Source of the DNA: a virus
Length of the DNA: 35,383 bases
IMG/VR virus record: IMGVR_UViG_3300007735_000660
Location: 1-35,383 of that record
Reading direction: 5' to 3' (one strand)
Shown: positions 1 through 6,320 of the stretch, one piece after another
How the letters are laid out: the number at the start of each line of letters is the position of its first letter
Position numbering within the stretch: the stretch's first letter is position 1
The notes under the pieces: generated by a model
Databases searched by the model: none
What the model was told of the DNA's origin: nothing
Seen by the model: the letters and a program-made list of their open reading frames with translations, nothing else
Position numbers and translations under genes: made by a program

Positions 1-100
1 GGCCGGAGTGTCCTCGGGATCTTGGCCCGCCGTGGTGGCACTCAAGCACTTCCAGTAATCTGACGTACCGTCCTGCGCCCCCGGGGGTGCCTAGAAACGG

Positions 101-156
101 TCGTCCACAGGGTTGTCCACAGCCTGTCCACAGGGTTGTCCACAGGGTTGTCCACA
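101..156 (+). repeat. Five tandem TTGTCCACA-like 9-mers (putative DnaA boxes or packaging iterons)
   Basis: Five copies of YYGTCCACA lie head to tail at 101-109 (TCGTCCACA), 113-121, 124-132 (CTGTCCACA), 136-144 and 148-156. Three are exactly TTGTCCACA. Start-to-start spacing is 12, 11, 12 and 12 bases, so successive boxes lie on nearly the same helix face. TTGTCCACA is the favoured DnaA box in Streptomyces-type actinobacteria. The rest of 1-174 has no supportable gene. It holds a GC palindrome at 75-90 and an inverted repeat (ACCACGG, G, CCGTGGT) at 161-175 touching the HNH stop codon; neither has a T-tract. An alternative role is a terminase-binding (cosB-like) site, because HNH and terminase genes flank the region if the ends join. 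Confidence 0.75.
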
Positions 157-174
157 GGCCACCACGGGCCGTGG

Positions 175-459
175 TCACCAGCGTCGGGTGGCTCCGGTCG
201 GCGGCTGGTACAGCGGTGCGTTCTGCCGCCGGCGGTTGCAGGCGAAGTGCGCGAGCTGCCAGTAGCGGGTGTCGAGCTTCGACCCGCCCTGTGAGGTCGG
301 GATGATGTGGTCGATCGTCGGTGCCTGGTCGTGCAGCGGTGGCAGGTCAGGCTGCACAGGTCGGCCGCACAGGTGGCAGATCCAGCCGTGGTCGGCCGTG
401 GCGAGCCACTCGGCCCGCAGCCGGTTGTAGGTGCGGCCCTTGGCGCTGTGCCTGCTCAC
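175..459 (-). CDS. HNH homing-type endonuclease (packaging-associated)
   Basis: This 94-residue protein has a compact HNH nuclease domain. A CxxC pair (C28, C31) and a later C74 suggest a structural zinc site. The catalytic core reads TIDHIIPTSQGG (D50, H51), followed by H71 and N75 in LAHFACN. HNH proteins next to terminase genes are known to stimulate cos cleavage by the terminase in many phages. Here the gene ends the early transcript, and it would lie just upstream of the small terminase if the window is circular. The GTG start overlaps the previous stop as GTGA, which suggests translational coupling. An unrelated nicking role cannot be excluded. Confidence 0.85.
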   Translation of the reverse strand: MSRHSAKGRTYNRLRAEWLATADHGWICHLCGRPVQPDLPPLHDQAPTIDHIIPTSQGGSKLDTRYWQLAHFACNRRRQNAPLYQPPTGATRRW

Positions 460-728
460 CGGTCGAGCTCGACGGTGCGACGGACGAGCACCCGTGGGAT
501 GTGGATGCCGCCGCCGTAGTAGTCCTCGTCGGGTTCGTCCCCGTCGCAGCAGGACGTGGCGAGTGTCAGCCAGTCGTCGTTGTCCTCGACGACGTAGCCG
601 ACGGACGTGACGAGACGCTCACGGTCGGAGCGTCGCACGCTGCTTGCCTTGGCCCAGGCCGGGAACGCGTCGGAGGCGTCGAGCCACTCGACCAGCAGCA
701 CCTTGTGCGGTGGGTCAAGCCTGGCCAT
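456..728 (-). CDS. Hypothetical acidic protein, 90 aa
   Basis: I do not recognise this family. The protein is 90 residues, acidic, with a DEPDEDYYGGG stretch in the C-terminal half and two adjacent cysteines near the middle (SCCDGDEPD). No membrane segment or signal peptide is visible. It overlaps the upstream gene by 14 bases and the downstream HNH gene by 4 (GTGA), so it is almost certainly translated as part of the early operon. Its last codons (ELDR, stop) are a degenerate form of the EVDR gene-end sequence seen in three other genes of this unit. Confidence 0.6.
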   Translation of the reverse strand: MARLDPPHKVLLVEWLDASDAFPAWAKASSVRRSDRERLVTSVGYVVEDNDDWLTLATSCCDGDEPDEDYYGGGIHIPRVLVRRTVELDR

Positions 729-939
729 CGACGACCTTCGGGTACGGCGTGATGTTGGGGTCCAGTTCGTGGGCGAGGTCGGCGAGCAGCTGGTACGTCT
801 CGGTGAGCCAGCCGGTCGACAGGTTGAGGGCTGCGAGCATCCGGGTGGTGGTCATCAGGTGCTTGGCCGCTTCCCGTGCCGAGACGCCGGCGGTGACGGC
901 GATCATGTGGTGCTGGTCATCGGTCAGCTGTGTCGTCAT
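715..939 (-). CDS. Hypothetical helical protein, 74 aa
   Basis: This small protein of unknown function is predicted by eye to be mostly helical (MTTQLTDDQHHMIAVTAG... followed by LAALNLSTGWLTETYQLLADLAHEL). The region VSAREAAKHLMTTTRML could be a helix-turn-helix, but this is weak. It overlaps the end of the replication-initiator-like gene upstream by 23 bases and runs 14 bases into the next gene, as expected for a coupled operon member. A role as a small accessory to that upstream DNA-binding protein is only a guess from position. Confidence 0.55.
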   Translation of the reverse strand: MTTQLTDDQHHMIAVTAGVSAREAAKHLMTTTRMLAALNLSTGWLTETYQLLADLAHELDPNITPYPKVVDGQA

Positions 940-1648
940 GGTCGGCCCGTCGGTAGTGGCGCAGGTTGTTGCCCTGACCCAGCAAGTATCCCACCACGAC
1001 CTGGTCGGGTGCGTCGGGATGCTGCTCGAGCAGCGACGTGACCTGCGCTGCGGCTCGGCCGACGAGTGCGTCCACGTCGTGACGGCCGGCGGCTGACGCT
1101 GCGGTACGGACCTTCGACACGATGGCCCTGGCCTTCCCGGTGACGTGCGGGTCGGCCGTGGTTGCGTCTTTCAGGAGAGTGTTACCACTATCTGTATCTG
1201 ACTCTGTCTCTGACTCTTGCGCGGTGACAGGGCTGTGACGGGTGGCGTGACTCACGCCCGTGTCGCGCTGTGACATGACCGCGACAGAATCGGACGAATC
1301 CCCGCCGTTGCTGGCCTGTCGGCGTTCCCGGCTGCGCTTTTGGCGTTCGATCGCTGACGCTCGGGCGTTCTGTACCTCGTCCCTTGTGCGCTGGTGTTTT
1401 GCATAGTCGTGCACAGAATGAGCGTTCTCGATGCGCTCCCAGAGCCCTGCGGCGACCAGTTCGGCGGCCGCCTTCTTGGGTCGCCGGCACGGGCTGATGC
1501 GGTTCAGGATGGCGTCCGGGATGACCCCGTCGGTGAGGTTCCTCGAGCTGTAGGTGAGTCCGTGGAGCCACATCGTCCACGCCTCGCAGGACAGTCCGAC
1601 GCACTTGGGATGCTCGGTCACCAAGTCGTCGATCTTGACCCACGTCAT
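917..1648 (-). CDS. Replication-initiator-like winged-helix protein
   Basis: The 243-residue protein begins MTWVKIDDLVTEHPKCVGLS and continues with a segment of about 90 residues typical of phage replisome-organiser or initiator proteins. These are winged-helix domains that judge whether a cell section is alike or replaced (GVIPDAILNRI, then a KKAAAELVAAGLWE helix pair). A charged Ser/Thr/Asp-rich linker spans about residues 105-165. A C-terminal helical domain (about 170-235) resembles those that contact a helicase in DnaD/O-type proteins. No polymerase, primase or helicase gene is present, so this would be the main candidate for recruiting host replication machinery, perhaps at the 9-mer array near 101-156. 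The ATG overlaps the upstream stop (ATGA). Confidence 0.55.
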   Translation of the reverse strand: MTWVKIDDLVTEHPKCVGLSCEAWTMWLHGLTYSSRNLTDGVIPDAILNRISPCRRPKKAAAELVAAGLWERIENAHSVHDYAKHQRTRDEVQNARASAIERQKRSRERRQASNGGDSSDSVAVMSQRDTGVSHATRHSPVTAQESETESDTDSGNTLLKDATTADPHVTGKARAIVSKVRTAASAAGRHDVDALVGRAAAQVTSLLEQHPDAPDQVVVGYLLGQGNNLRHYRRADHDDTADR

Positions 1649-1989
1649 GGCTGGACAGCGTGCCAGACGATGGCCTGTCGACCGGACATCGTGCTGGCCC
1701 GTTGGCCGGTGTCGATTGCCAAGCCGCGCTTGGTGAGCTCGTTGCGGCGGGTGCGGACACCGGACGGCGACTGCGGCGGGACCAGGCCGTCGTCGGCGAA
1801 CTGCTCATAGATAGCCAGCAGCACCTCGTCGGTCATGGGCCCGTGCTCGAGCAGGATGGCCCACACGGCCTGCCTGCGCTCGGTCAGGTTGTCGAGGCTG
1901 CGGGCTGCGGCGTGCGACGTGTCAGGGTCGCCGGTCCGGGCCTTCGGTGCTGGCTCGTCCCACACGACGTCGAACAGTGAATCGGTCAT
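1645..1989 (-). CDS. Winged-helix DNA-binding protein
   Basis: This 114-residue protein has an N-terminal TGDPDTSHAAA motif, seen in many phage proteins placed beside replication genes. It is followed by a winged-helix core: helix RRQAVWAILLEHG, then MTDEVLLAIYEQF, then a recognition-helix candidate SGVRTRRNELTKRGL and a GRQAIVWHAV strand. The fold suggests DNA binding, probably in replication control together with the next gene, with which it overlaps by 4 bases. The start is preceded by the repeated ACAGAAGGAGAC ribosome-binding element at 1995-2006, with good spacing (7 bases from GGAG to ATG). The gene follows a 30-base gap, one of the few in this unit. Confidence 0.65.
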   Translation of the reverse strand: MTDSLFDVVWDEPAPKARTGDPDTSHAAARSLDNLTERRQAVWAILLEHGPMTDEVLLAIYEQFADDGLVPPQSPSGVRTRRNELTKRGLAIDTGQRASTMSGRQAIVWHAVQP

Positions 1990-1994
1990 CGGTT

Positions 1995-2006
1995 GTCTCC
2001 TTCTGT
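1995..2006 (-). promoter_or_regulatory. Start-associated ribosome-binding element, copy 1
   Basis: The minus strand reads ACAGAAGGAGAC, ending 5 bases before the ATG at 1989. It contains a strong Shine-Dalgarno core (AGAAGGAG). The same 12-mer precedes the genes starting at 3388, 5090 and 6097, which is more conservation than a ribosome site needs. Confidence 0.7.
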
Positions 2007-2019
2007 TGTTGTCCGATTG

Positions 2020-2646
2020 TCAGTCGTCGACTGATGGCACCGGGTTGTCTCCCTCGATCCGATTGCACGAACGGTGCTCCCACTGAACCTTCCTGCCGCC
2101 CTGTGACGCCGGCTTGTCGCAGTGGCCGAGCTCGAAAGGATCACCGGGACGCCAGCCCTCCGTACAGCGGCCGCAGATGGTGTCAGCGTGCCGGATCTCG
2201 TCCCACGTCATGTCTGCGTCGAAGCCCTGACCGATCAGGTATGCGGTCTGCTCGAGCTCTCGCGCGTGCTCAGTCTCGCTGCGACGAACCCATGACAGGT
2301 GATGCTGGATGCGCGCCTGGATGCTGTCCTGACGCTCATTGGCGTTGCTCAACCTGGCAGGCTTGTAGCGGACCTCGCCGTCACCGTCGACATACCTGAC
2401 CGGTGTCTCCGGGATAGCGACCTCCATGCCGTTGAGATCGAACCGCAACTGCTCCATGTCGTCAGGCGGCTCGGCCCACGTGCGCTGGCGCTGCTTGTTG
2501 AGGTTCACCATCAGGCGATGCTCCGCATCCCACAGGATCTCGGTGCTGTATTCCAGCACCATCTCCCGTGCGGCATCCTCGAGGGACAGGCCGTCATTGA
2601 CGAGCTCATCCATCTTCTTGAGTGCTTCAGTCTTCCAAGAGGGCAT
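2020..2646 (-). CDS. HNH-like zinc-binding protein
   Basis: The 208-residue protein has an acidic helical N-terminal half of unknown function. Its C-terminal part resembles an HNH module: CGRC (C158, C161), FELGHCDKP (H175), a SQGG stretch, then WEHRSCN (H191, C194). This matches the HNH endonuclease at 175-459 position by position (TIDHIIPTSQGG and LAHFACN), except that the usual Asp before the first His is Gly. The zinc scaffold looks intact, but nuclease activity is uncertain. It overlaps the upstream ParB-like gene by 20 bases. Start context GAAGGAGAAGGCAG then ATG gives a good ribosome site. Confidence 0.55.
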   Translation of the reverse strand: MPSWKTEALKKMDELVNDGLSLEDAAREMVLEYSTEILWDAEHRLMVNLNKQRQRTWAEPPDDMEQLRFDLNGMEVAIPETPVRYVDGDGEVRYKPARLSNANERQDSIQARIQHHLSWVRRSETEHARELEQTAYLIGQGFDADMTWDEIRHADTICGRCTEGWRPGDPFELGHCDKPASQGGRKVQWEHRSCNRIEGDNPVPSVDD

Positions 2647-3388
2647 CTGCCTTCTCCTTCATTCGGGTCCACATTGCGATCATCTTGGGAGCCAAGTTGC
2701 GAACTCCCTTCCAGTTGTCCAAGTCCTCGGCTGCGTCGATCAGCGACAGATCCAAGGTGAGCTGGTTATGTGCAAGACCCAGCAAGCTCGCCAGTTCAGC
2801 GTCGTTGGCAGCAATCTCACGCTCCTTGGCCTTAGCGGCCTGCGCTGCGTCATGGTCGGCCTTGTCCTTGCGGGCCTTGGCCTTCTTGTAGGCGGCATCA
2901 AGGGCAATCCGACCATCTCGGACGCCAAGCAACAGATCCAGGTTCTCGGACCAGTCGGCCACGAACCCGGCCTGACGCATCGCTTGTTCCCATGCATCGC
3001 TAACCGAAGATTCTCGGTTGTCGCCCTGGTCCCCTGGCACGCTGCCCCGTGCCCATCGGCCGTCCTTGCGCTTGCCTTCAGCAATCAAGGACAGGGCACA
3101 CGATGCGGCCTTTTGACCGGTCGACATCGTCCTCACGTTCAAGTTGACGTCCCGGCTGTAGGCCCACGGGTCACCCTCGTAAACCTCGAAGGTGGGTTCG
3201 ACCTTCACCAAAGCGCACGCAGCGAGCCGGTTCCGTCCATCAAGGACCTCACCGTCCGGCGTCATCACGATCGGGTGTAGCAGTCCGTTTTGAGCGATGC
3301 CGACGGCCAACCGATTCAGCTCGTCTTCGCCATGCATCGGGAAGGCATTAGCGGCCAGATGCACCGGCAGCGAGTCACTTGCAGTCAC
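2627..3388 (-). CDS. ParB-like nuclease-domain protein
   Basis: The N-terminal domain (about residues 15-75) has the ParB/Srx-type signature: GIAQNGLLHPIV followed by DGEVLDGRNRLAAC (residues 45-58) and a strand-rich FEVYEG. ParB-like domains bind nucleotides and DNA and act in partition, transcription control or DNA nicking; many phage copies are stand-alone. The middle is helical, and about residues 165-205 form a strongly charged KAKARKDKADHD coiled-coil-like segment. No ParA ATPase is present, so plasmid-style partition is unlikely. The GTG start at 3388 is chosen because the repeated ACAGAAGGAGAC element lies 3-4 bases upstream. Confidence 0.75.
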   Translation of the reverse strand: MTASDSLPVHLAANAFPMHGEDELNRLAVGIAQNGLLHPIVMTPDGEVLDGRNRLAACALVKVEPTFEVYEGDPWAYSRDVNLNVRTMSTGQKAASCALSLIAEGKRKDGRWARGSVPGDQGDNRESSVSDAWEQAMRQAGFVADWSENLDLLLGVRDGRIALDAAYKKAKARKDKADHDAAQAAKAKEREIAANDAELASLLGLAHNQLTLDLSLIDAAEDLDNWKGVRNLAPKMIAMWTRMKEKADALLED

Positions 3389-3391
3389 TTC

Positions 3392-3403
3392 GTCTCCTTC
3401 TGT
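3392..3403 (-). promoter_or_regulatory. Start-associated ribosome-binding element, copy 2
   Basis: An exact ACAGAAGGAGAC on the minus strand, 3 bases before the GTG start of the ParB-like gene. The flanking CACAACCCACA suggests that conservation extends upstream of the Shine-Dalgarno core. Confidence 0.7.
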
Positions 3404-3415
3404 TGTGGGTTGTGG

Positions 3416-3643
3416 TCAGCCCCGCTGGTGCACCAGCACGTTCAGCCGGCGCACCTCGCTGCGGTACTCCTGCAGCTGGGCTCGTTGGCGCAGGATCGTG
3501 TCCACTGCGTACTGCAGCTGCTCCTCGAGCTCGGCGACCTGGTCGATGGTGAGCTTGAGTACGTCGGCCTCGGCCCGTGGCTCGTAGCGCAGCCAGCGGA
3601 CCAGCTGGCCCTTCACGCCCATGAGGCGGTCGTACTCAGCCAT
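3416..3643 (-). CDS. Small coiled-coil protein
   Basis: From the ATG at 3643 the product is 75 residues beginning MAEYDRLMGVKGQLVRWL. About residues 28-70 form a regular heptad pattern (VAELEEQLQYAVDTILRQRAQLQEY...), indicating a coiled coil. Function is unknown. An upstream in-frame ATG would add 24 Arg/Ser-rich residues that are only a read of the preceding gene in another frame, so I prefer the internal start, which overlaps the previous stop by 8 bases. The position between SSB and the ParB-like gene suggests a role in early DNA metabolism, but nothing in the sequence proves this. Confidence 0.6.
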   Translation of the reverse strand: MAEYDRLMGVKGQLVRWLRYEPRAEADVLKLTIDQVAELEEQLQYAVDTILRQRAQLQEYRSEVRRLNVLVHQRG

Positions 3644-3797
3644 GGCGGAGCACCCGGTAGCACTGGTCGCACAGCTGCGACGGTCCCGACGTCCAGATCG
3701 TGCGGGTCCAGACATGCCGCTTGTGGAGGGTGCAGTGCACCCTCCGGGCCTCGTCGAACGTGCTGCGCTGCAGCGGCGGCAAGTGCATCGTGGCCAT
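3636..3797 (-). CDS. Small Cys/His protein, 53 aa
   Basis: The 53-residue product starts MATMHLPPLQRSTFDEA and carries CTLH, then CDQC near the C-terminus. One cysteine and one histidine, then a CxxC pair, suggest a small treble-clef or zinc-ribbon fold. Its ATG at 3797 overlaps the SSB stop codon (ATGA), a strong sign of coupled translation with SSB. A longer reading from further upstream would be Arg-rich antisense-like sequence inside SSB, so I reject it. Function unknown. Confidence 0.55.
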   Translation of the reverse strand: MATMHLPPLQRSTFDEARRVHCTLHKRHVWTRTIWTSGPSQLCDQCYRVLRHG

Positions 3798-4195
3798 CAG
3801 AACGGCTCCTCGTCGGCTGCGACAGGTGCGGTCCGCTTCTCGTTGCGGTGCACCTCGGCGGTCGACCAGTTCAGCGCCGGGCCGACGTGCTCGGCCTGCA
3901 CCTCGACCTTCGACCGCTTGCTGCCGTCGTCGGCCTCCCAGGATCGCTGCCGCAGCTTGCCGACGACGATGACCGTGGTGCCCTTCGGGAGCGACTCGGT
4001 GACGTTCTCGGCGAGCTGACGCCAGCACACGACGTCGTAGAACGACGGGTCACCGTCGACCCATTGGCCGCTCTCGTCCTTCTTGCGGTTGTTGACGGCC
4101 AGGCCGAACGTGCACATGGCCAGCCCGGAGCCGGTGAACTTGAGGTCGGGGTCACGGGTCAGGTTCCCGACGATGGTGACTGCGGTCATTGCCAT
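3797..4195 (-). CDS. ssb: Single-stranded DNA-binding protein
   Basis: This 132-residue OB-fold SSB protects single-stranded DNA during replication and recombination. It opens MAMTAVTIVGNLTRDPDLKF, followed by FGLAVNNR and the YDVVCW strand found in bacterial SSBs. It ends with an acidic tip, ADEEPF, the tail through which SSB recruits repair and replication partners. The region between core and tip is very short compared with host SSBs. I chose the ATG at 4195 rather than a longer form because the extra 22 residues are Arg/Pro-rich. It sits one base from the RecT-like gene, with which it probably acts in strand annealing. Confidence 0.95.
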   Translation of the reverse strand: MAMTAVTIVGNLTRDPDLKFTGSGLAMCTFGLAVNNRKKDESGQWVDGDPSFYDVVCWRQLAENVTESLPKGTTVIVVGKLRQRSWEADDGSKRSKVEVQAEHVGPALNWSTAEVHRNEKRTAPVAADEEPF

Positions 4196-4196
4196 G

Positions 4197-5090
4197 TCAG
4201 GCCTCCTCGGTGGTGTCGTCGGTCGGGGCGACCGCGGCGACGATCGCCAGCACCTGCTCACACTGCGACGCCGTCCACTTCTGCGACGACAGCGGGATGT
4301 CGGCGGCCTTGAGCGCCTCGGCGATCTCGCTGTAGATGCCCTGCCCCTTGGCGATGTCGACCGCCGCCCGTGCGGTGCCCCGCAGCTGCGGTGCTGCGGG
4401 CGTGTCGCCGGTGGCGACCTTCGCCGGCGGCGTCGGTGGCGTCGGTGCTGGTGTGGGCTCCTCGACGACCTCGGCGACTTCGACCACCTCGGCGTCGGTC
4501 ACGTCGGAGTCGTCGACCTCGACGACCGGTGCGGTGACGGTCACCGTGGGCACGTCGACCTCGAGCACCTCGGCCTCGTCCTCGGTGAGCGCACCGCCGA
4601 CCAGAGCGTCCGAGCAGTAGCGGCGCACCGCCCGGCTGGTCGCACGGGCAACCAGCATGTCCTCCGGGTTGGACTTCCAGTTGGACTTCCCGGCCAAACC
4701 GGCGGTCTTGGCGTCCTCCATCGTGTAGGTCACGGTCCCGAGGGTCTCGCCGGTCGAGGTCAGGATCACCTTGGCGGTGGCCGACTCCCGGCTGGCCTCG
4801 GTGACCAGCACCCGGTACCCGGCCCGTGTGGCGAGGGCCCGCAGCAGCGTGGCGTCGATCACCGGCTTGCCCTGGACCCATGCGACCCCGTGGATGGCGT
4901 CCATGACGGACAGTCCGACACGGTCGGCCCAATCCATGGCCAGCAGGACCGCGCCGGGGTTCGCCCGGTAGGTCCGTGGCAGCAGGTCGCCGGCCTTGGC
5001 GATGGCGGTGGCCTTGGCCATCTCCACGTCGTGGCTCGCTTGCTGCACAGCGGGCGGCTGCGCCTGACGGGTGGTGAGAATCTTGCTCAT
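4197..5090 (-). CDS. RecT-like single-strand annealing protein
   Basis: The first 175 residues match the RecT-like group common in actinobacteriophages: LLPRTYRANPGAVLLAMDWADRVG, then GKPVIDATLLRALATRAGY, and the helix MLVARATSRAVRRY ending GGALTEDEAE. It would coat and anneal single strands produced by the exonuclease encoded just upstream (4-base overlap). A Val/Glu-rich, then Pro-rich linker (about residues 180-235) joins a C-terminal helical domain of about 60 residues, which may contact partner proteins. The gene is preceded by the ACAGAAGGAGAC element at 5096-5107. Confidence 0.8.
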   Translation of the reverse strand: MSKILTTRQAQPPAVQQASHDVEMAKATAIAKAGDLLPRTYRANPGAVLLAMDWADRVGLSVMDAIHGVAWVQGKPVIDATLLRALATRAGYRVLVTEASRESATAKVILTSTGETLGTVTYTMEDAKTAGLAGKSNWKSNPEDMLVARATSRAVRRYCSDALVGGALTEDEAEVLEVDVPTVTVTAPVVEVDDSDVTDAEVVEVAEVVEEPTPAPTPPTPPAKVATGDTPAAPQLRGTARAAVDIAKGQGIYSEIAEALKAADIPLSSQKWTASQCEQVLAIVAAVAPTDDTTEEA

Positions 5091-6097
5091 GTCCTGTCTC
5101 CTTCTGTGGTGTGCCTGATGGTCAACCTACGGGCCCCGACGGGTTGCCGGTGCGCCTCGTAGAGCTCGGGAGCCTCGGTCTTGGCCTTGGTCCGGTCGAG
5201 TGTGGTCATGCCGAGGTCGGGCCGTTCCAGCAGGATCGCTGTCTCGGCCTCGGCGGTCAGTGTCATCGCAGGCTGTGACACCGACACCCGGTAGCCGTCG
5301 CAGACGCCGACGGTGGCAGCGCCGATGGCGTCCCGCAGGACCGCCTCTGCGGCCTTCTGGCGGTCGGTCAGTTCCTTGATGGCAGCCTTCGTCTCGTCGA
5401 GCACCTGCACGACCTCGACCAGCGACGCCAGGTCGACGGTGTCGGCGTCCGGGTCGGCGACGGCGTTGACGACCTTCACGTCGTCGAGGGCGCTGCCGTC
5501 CTGCGGCTCGGGCAGGGTGCCGGCGTCGATGTGGACCAGCAGCCGGTCGGCCACCATGACGAGCTGGTCGGCGATCATCTCGTCCCGGTCGATCCGCACG
5601 ATGCGGATGCCCTCGCACACGTCGTCGACGTCGTCGATGGTGGCGATGGCGATGACCGCCCGTGGCACGCCGGTGACATGCATCTGCCACTGCACCTGCG
5701 CCTTGGTCCGCTCCAGGTTGTGGCGCACACCGACGCCCGTGGTCTTGACCTCGAGCACTGCGGTCACGTCGTCGATGTCGCAGTCCGGGACCGGTGCCAG
5801 GAACCCGTCGACCGTCGCCCGGTGCCGGCGCTCGTCGACGTGCTCGCACCACGTCTCCTCGCCGACGACGTACAGGCCGGTGAGGGCGTGCACTGCATCG
5901 GCGATCGTCTCCTGCCACCGCTGGCCGCGTTCCATCGCCGTGGTCTGCTCGGGCGGTGGGATCAGGCCGAGCTTGCGGCCGACCACCGAGTAGGCACCGC
6001 CGTAGCTGCCTGACCAGGCGTCGGCGACCTCGGTGGCGGTGATGCCACCCCTGCGCCACTCAAGCCATGCGTCATGTTCGTCGTCGTGGACTGGCAC
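5087..6097 (-). CDS. YqaJ-type (lambda-like) recombination exonuclease
   Basis: A PD-(D/E)XK exonuclease of 336 residues, expected to chew one strand of linear duplex DNA and feed the RecT-like protein. Visible motifs, in order: WRRGGITATEV (14-24), MERGQRWQE (55-63), ATVDGF (94-99, catalytic Asp), LEVKTT (115-120, the ExK pair) and QVQWQMHVTG (134-143, the conserved helix of the YqaJ family). The C-terminal third (about 210-336) has an extra helical, partly coiled-coil domain (KAAIKELTDRQKAAEAVLRDAI), common in phage versions. The GTG at 6097 is supported by the start-associated element at 6103-6114. Confidence 0.9.
   Translation of the reverse strand: MPVHDDEHDAWLEWRRGGITATEVADAWSGSYGGAYSVVGRKLGLIPPPEQTTAMERGQRWQETIADAVHALTGLYVVGEETWCEHVDERRHRATVDGFLAPVPDCDIDDVTAVLEVKTTGVGVRHNLERTKAQVQWQMHVTGVPRAVIAIATIDDVDDVCEGIRIVRIDRDEMIADQLVMVADRLLVHIDAGTLPEPQDGSALDDVKVVNAVADPDADTVDLASLVEVVQVLDETKAAIKELTDRQKAAEAVLRDAIGAATVGVCDGYRVSVSQPAMTLTAEAETAILLERPDLGMTTLDRTKAKTEAPELYEAHRQPVGARRLTIRHTTEGDRT
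5096..5107 (-). promoter_or_regulatory. Start-associated ribosome-binding element, copy 3
   Basis: An exact ACAGAAGGAGAC on the minus strand, followed by AGGAC and the ATG at 5090. It lies inside the 3' end of the exonuclease gene, so the element is also coding sequence there. Confidence 0.7.
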
Positions 6098-6320
6098 CTT
6101 CTGTCTCCTTCTGTGGGTACATCTCTAGCAGTTCTGCGAGCCGCTGGCGTTCCAACGTCTCGAGCACAGTCTGCACACGGGCTGTGACAGCGACCCCGGG
6201 CCGCTGCATCTCCCGCCTCCAGGCGTACAGGGCTGACTGGCTGACCGGCACCAGCTTGGCGAACTCTGCGAACGTCAGGCCGGTGAGACGGATGCGGCGT
6301 TCGAGCTCGGGCCCGGTCAC
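6072..6320 (-). CDS. Cro/XRE-like HTH protein
   Basis: From the GTG at 6320 the product is 82 residues: VTGPELERRIRLTGLTFAEF..., a compact helix-turn-helix (LTFAEFAKLVPVSQSALYAWRR) followed by a helix with heptad character. The HTH pattern matches phage Cro-like regulators, so it may repress or tune early transcription. Its GTG overlaps the WhiB-like stop (GTGA), and its own 3' end extends 26 bases past the exonuclease start, so the exonuclease ribosome site lies inside this gene. Longer upstream readings give Arg/Pro-rich sequence and are rejected. Confidence 0.7.
   Translation of the reverse strand: MTGPELERRIRLTGLTFAEFAKLVPVSQSALYAWRREMQRPGVAVTARVQTVLETLERQRLAELLEMYPQKETEGASPRRRT
6103..6114 (-). 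promoter_or_regulatory. Start-associated ribosome-binding element, copy 4
   Basis: An exact ACAGAAGGAGAC on the minus strand, 5 bases before the GTG at 6097 and inside the end of the upstream HTH gene. It shares a longer match (CACAGAAGGAGACAG) with copy 3. Confidence 0.7.

Noticed and set aside
75-90. GC palindrome GCGCCCCCGGGGGTGC as a terminator for the early unit
   Set aside because: It has no loop and no following T-run on either strand, so termination is not supported.
87-305. A plus-strand frame through the left 9-mer array (VVHR repeats)
   Set aside because: The repeated residues come only from the 12-base DNA repeat. There is no ribosome site, and the frame runs antisense into the HNH gene.
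2627-3388. ParB-like gene as part of a plasmid-type partition system
   Set aside because: No ParA ATPase and no clear parS repeats near the gene. Stand-alone ParB-like domains are common in phages.
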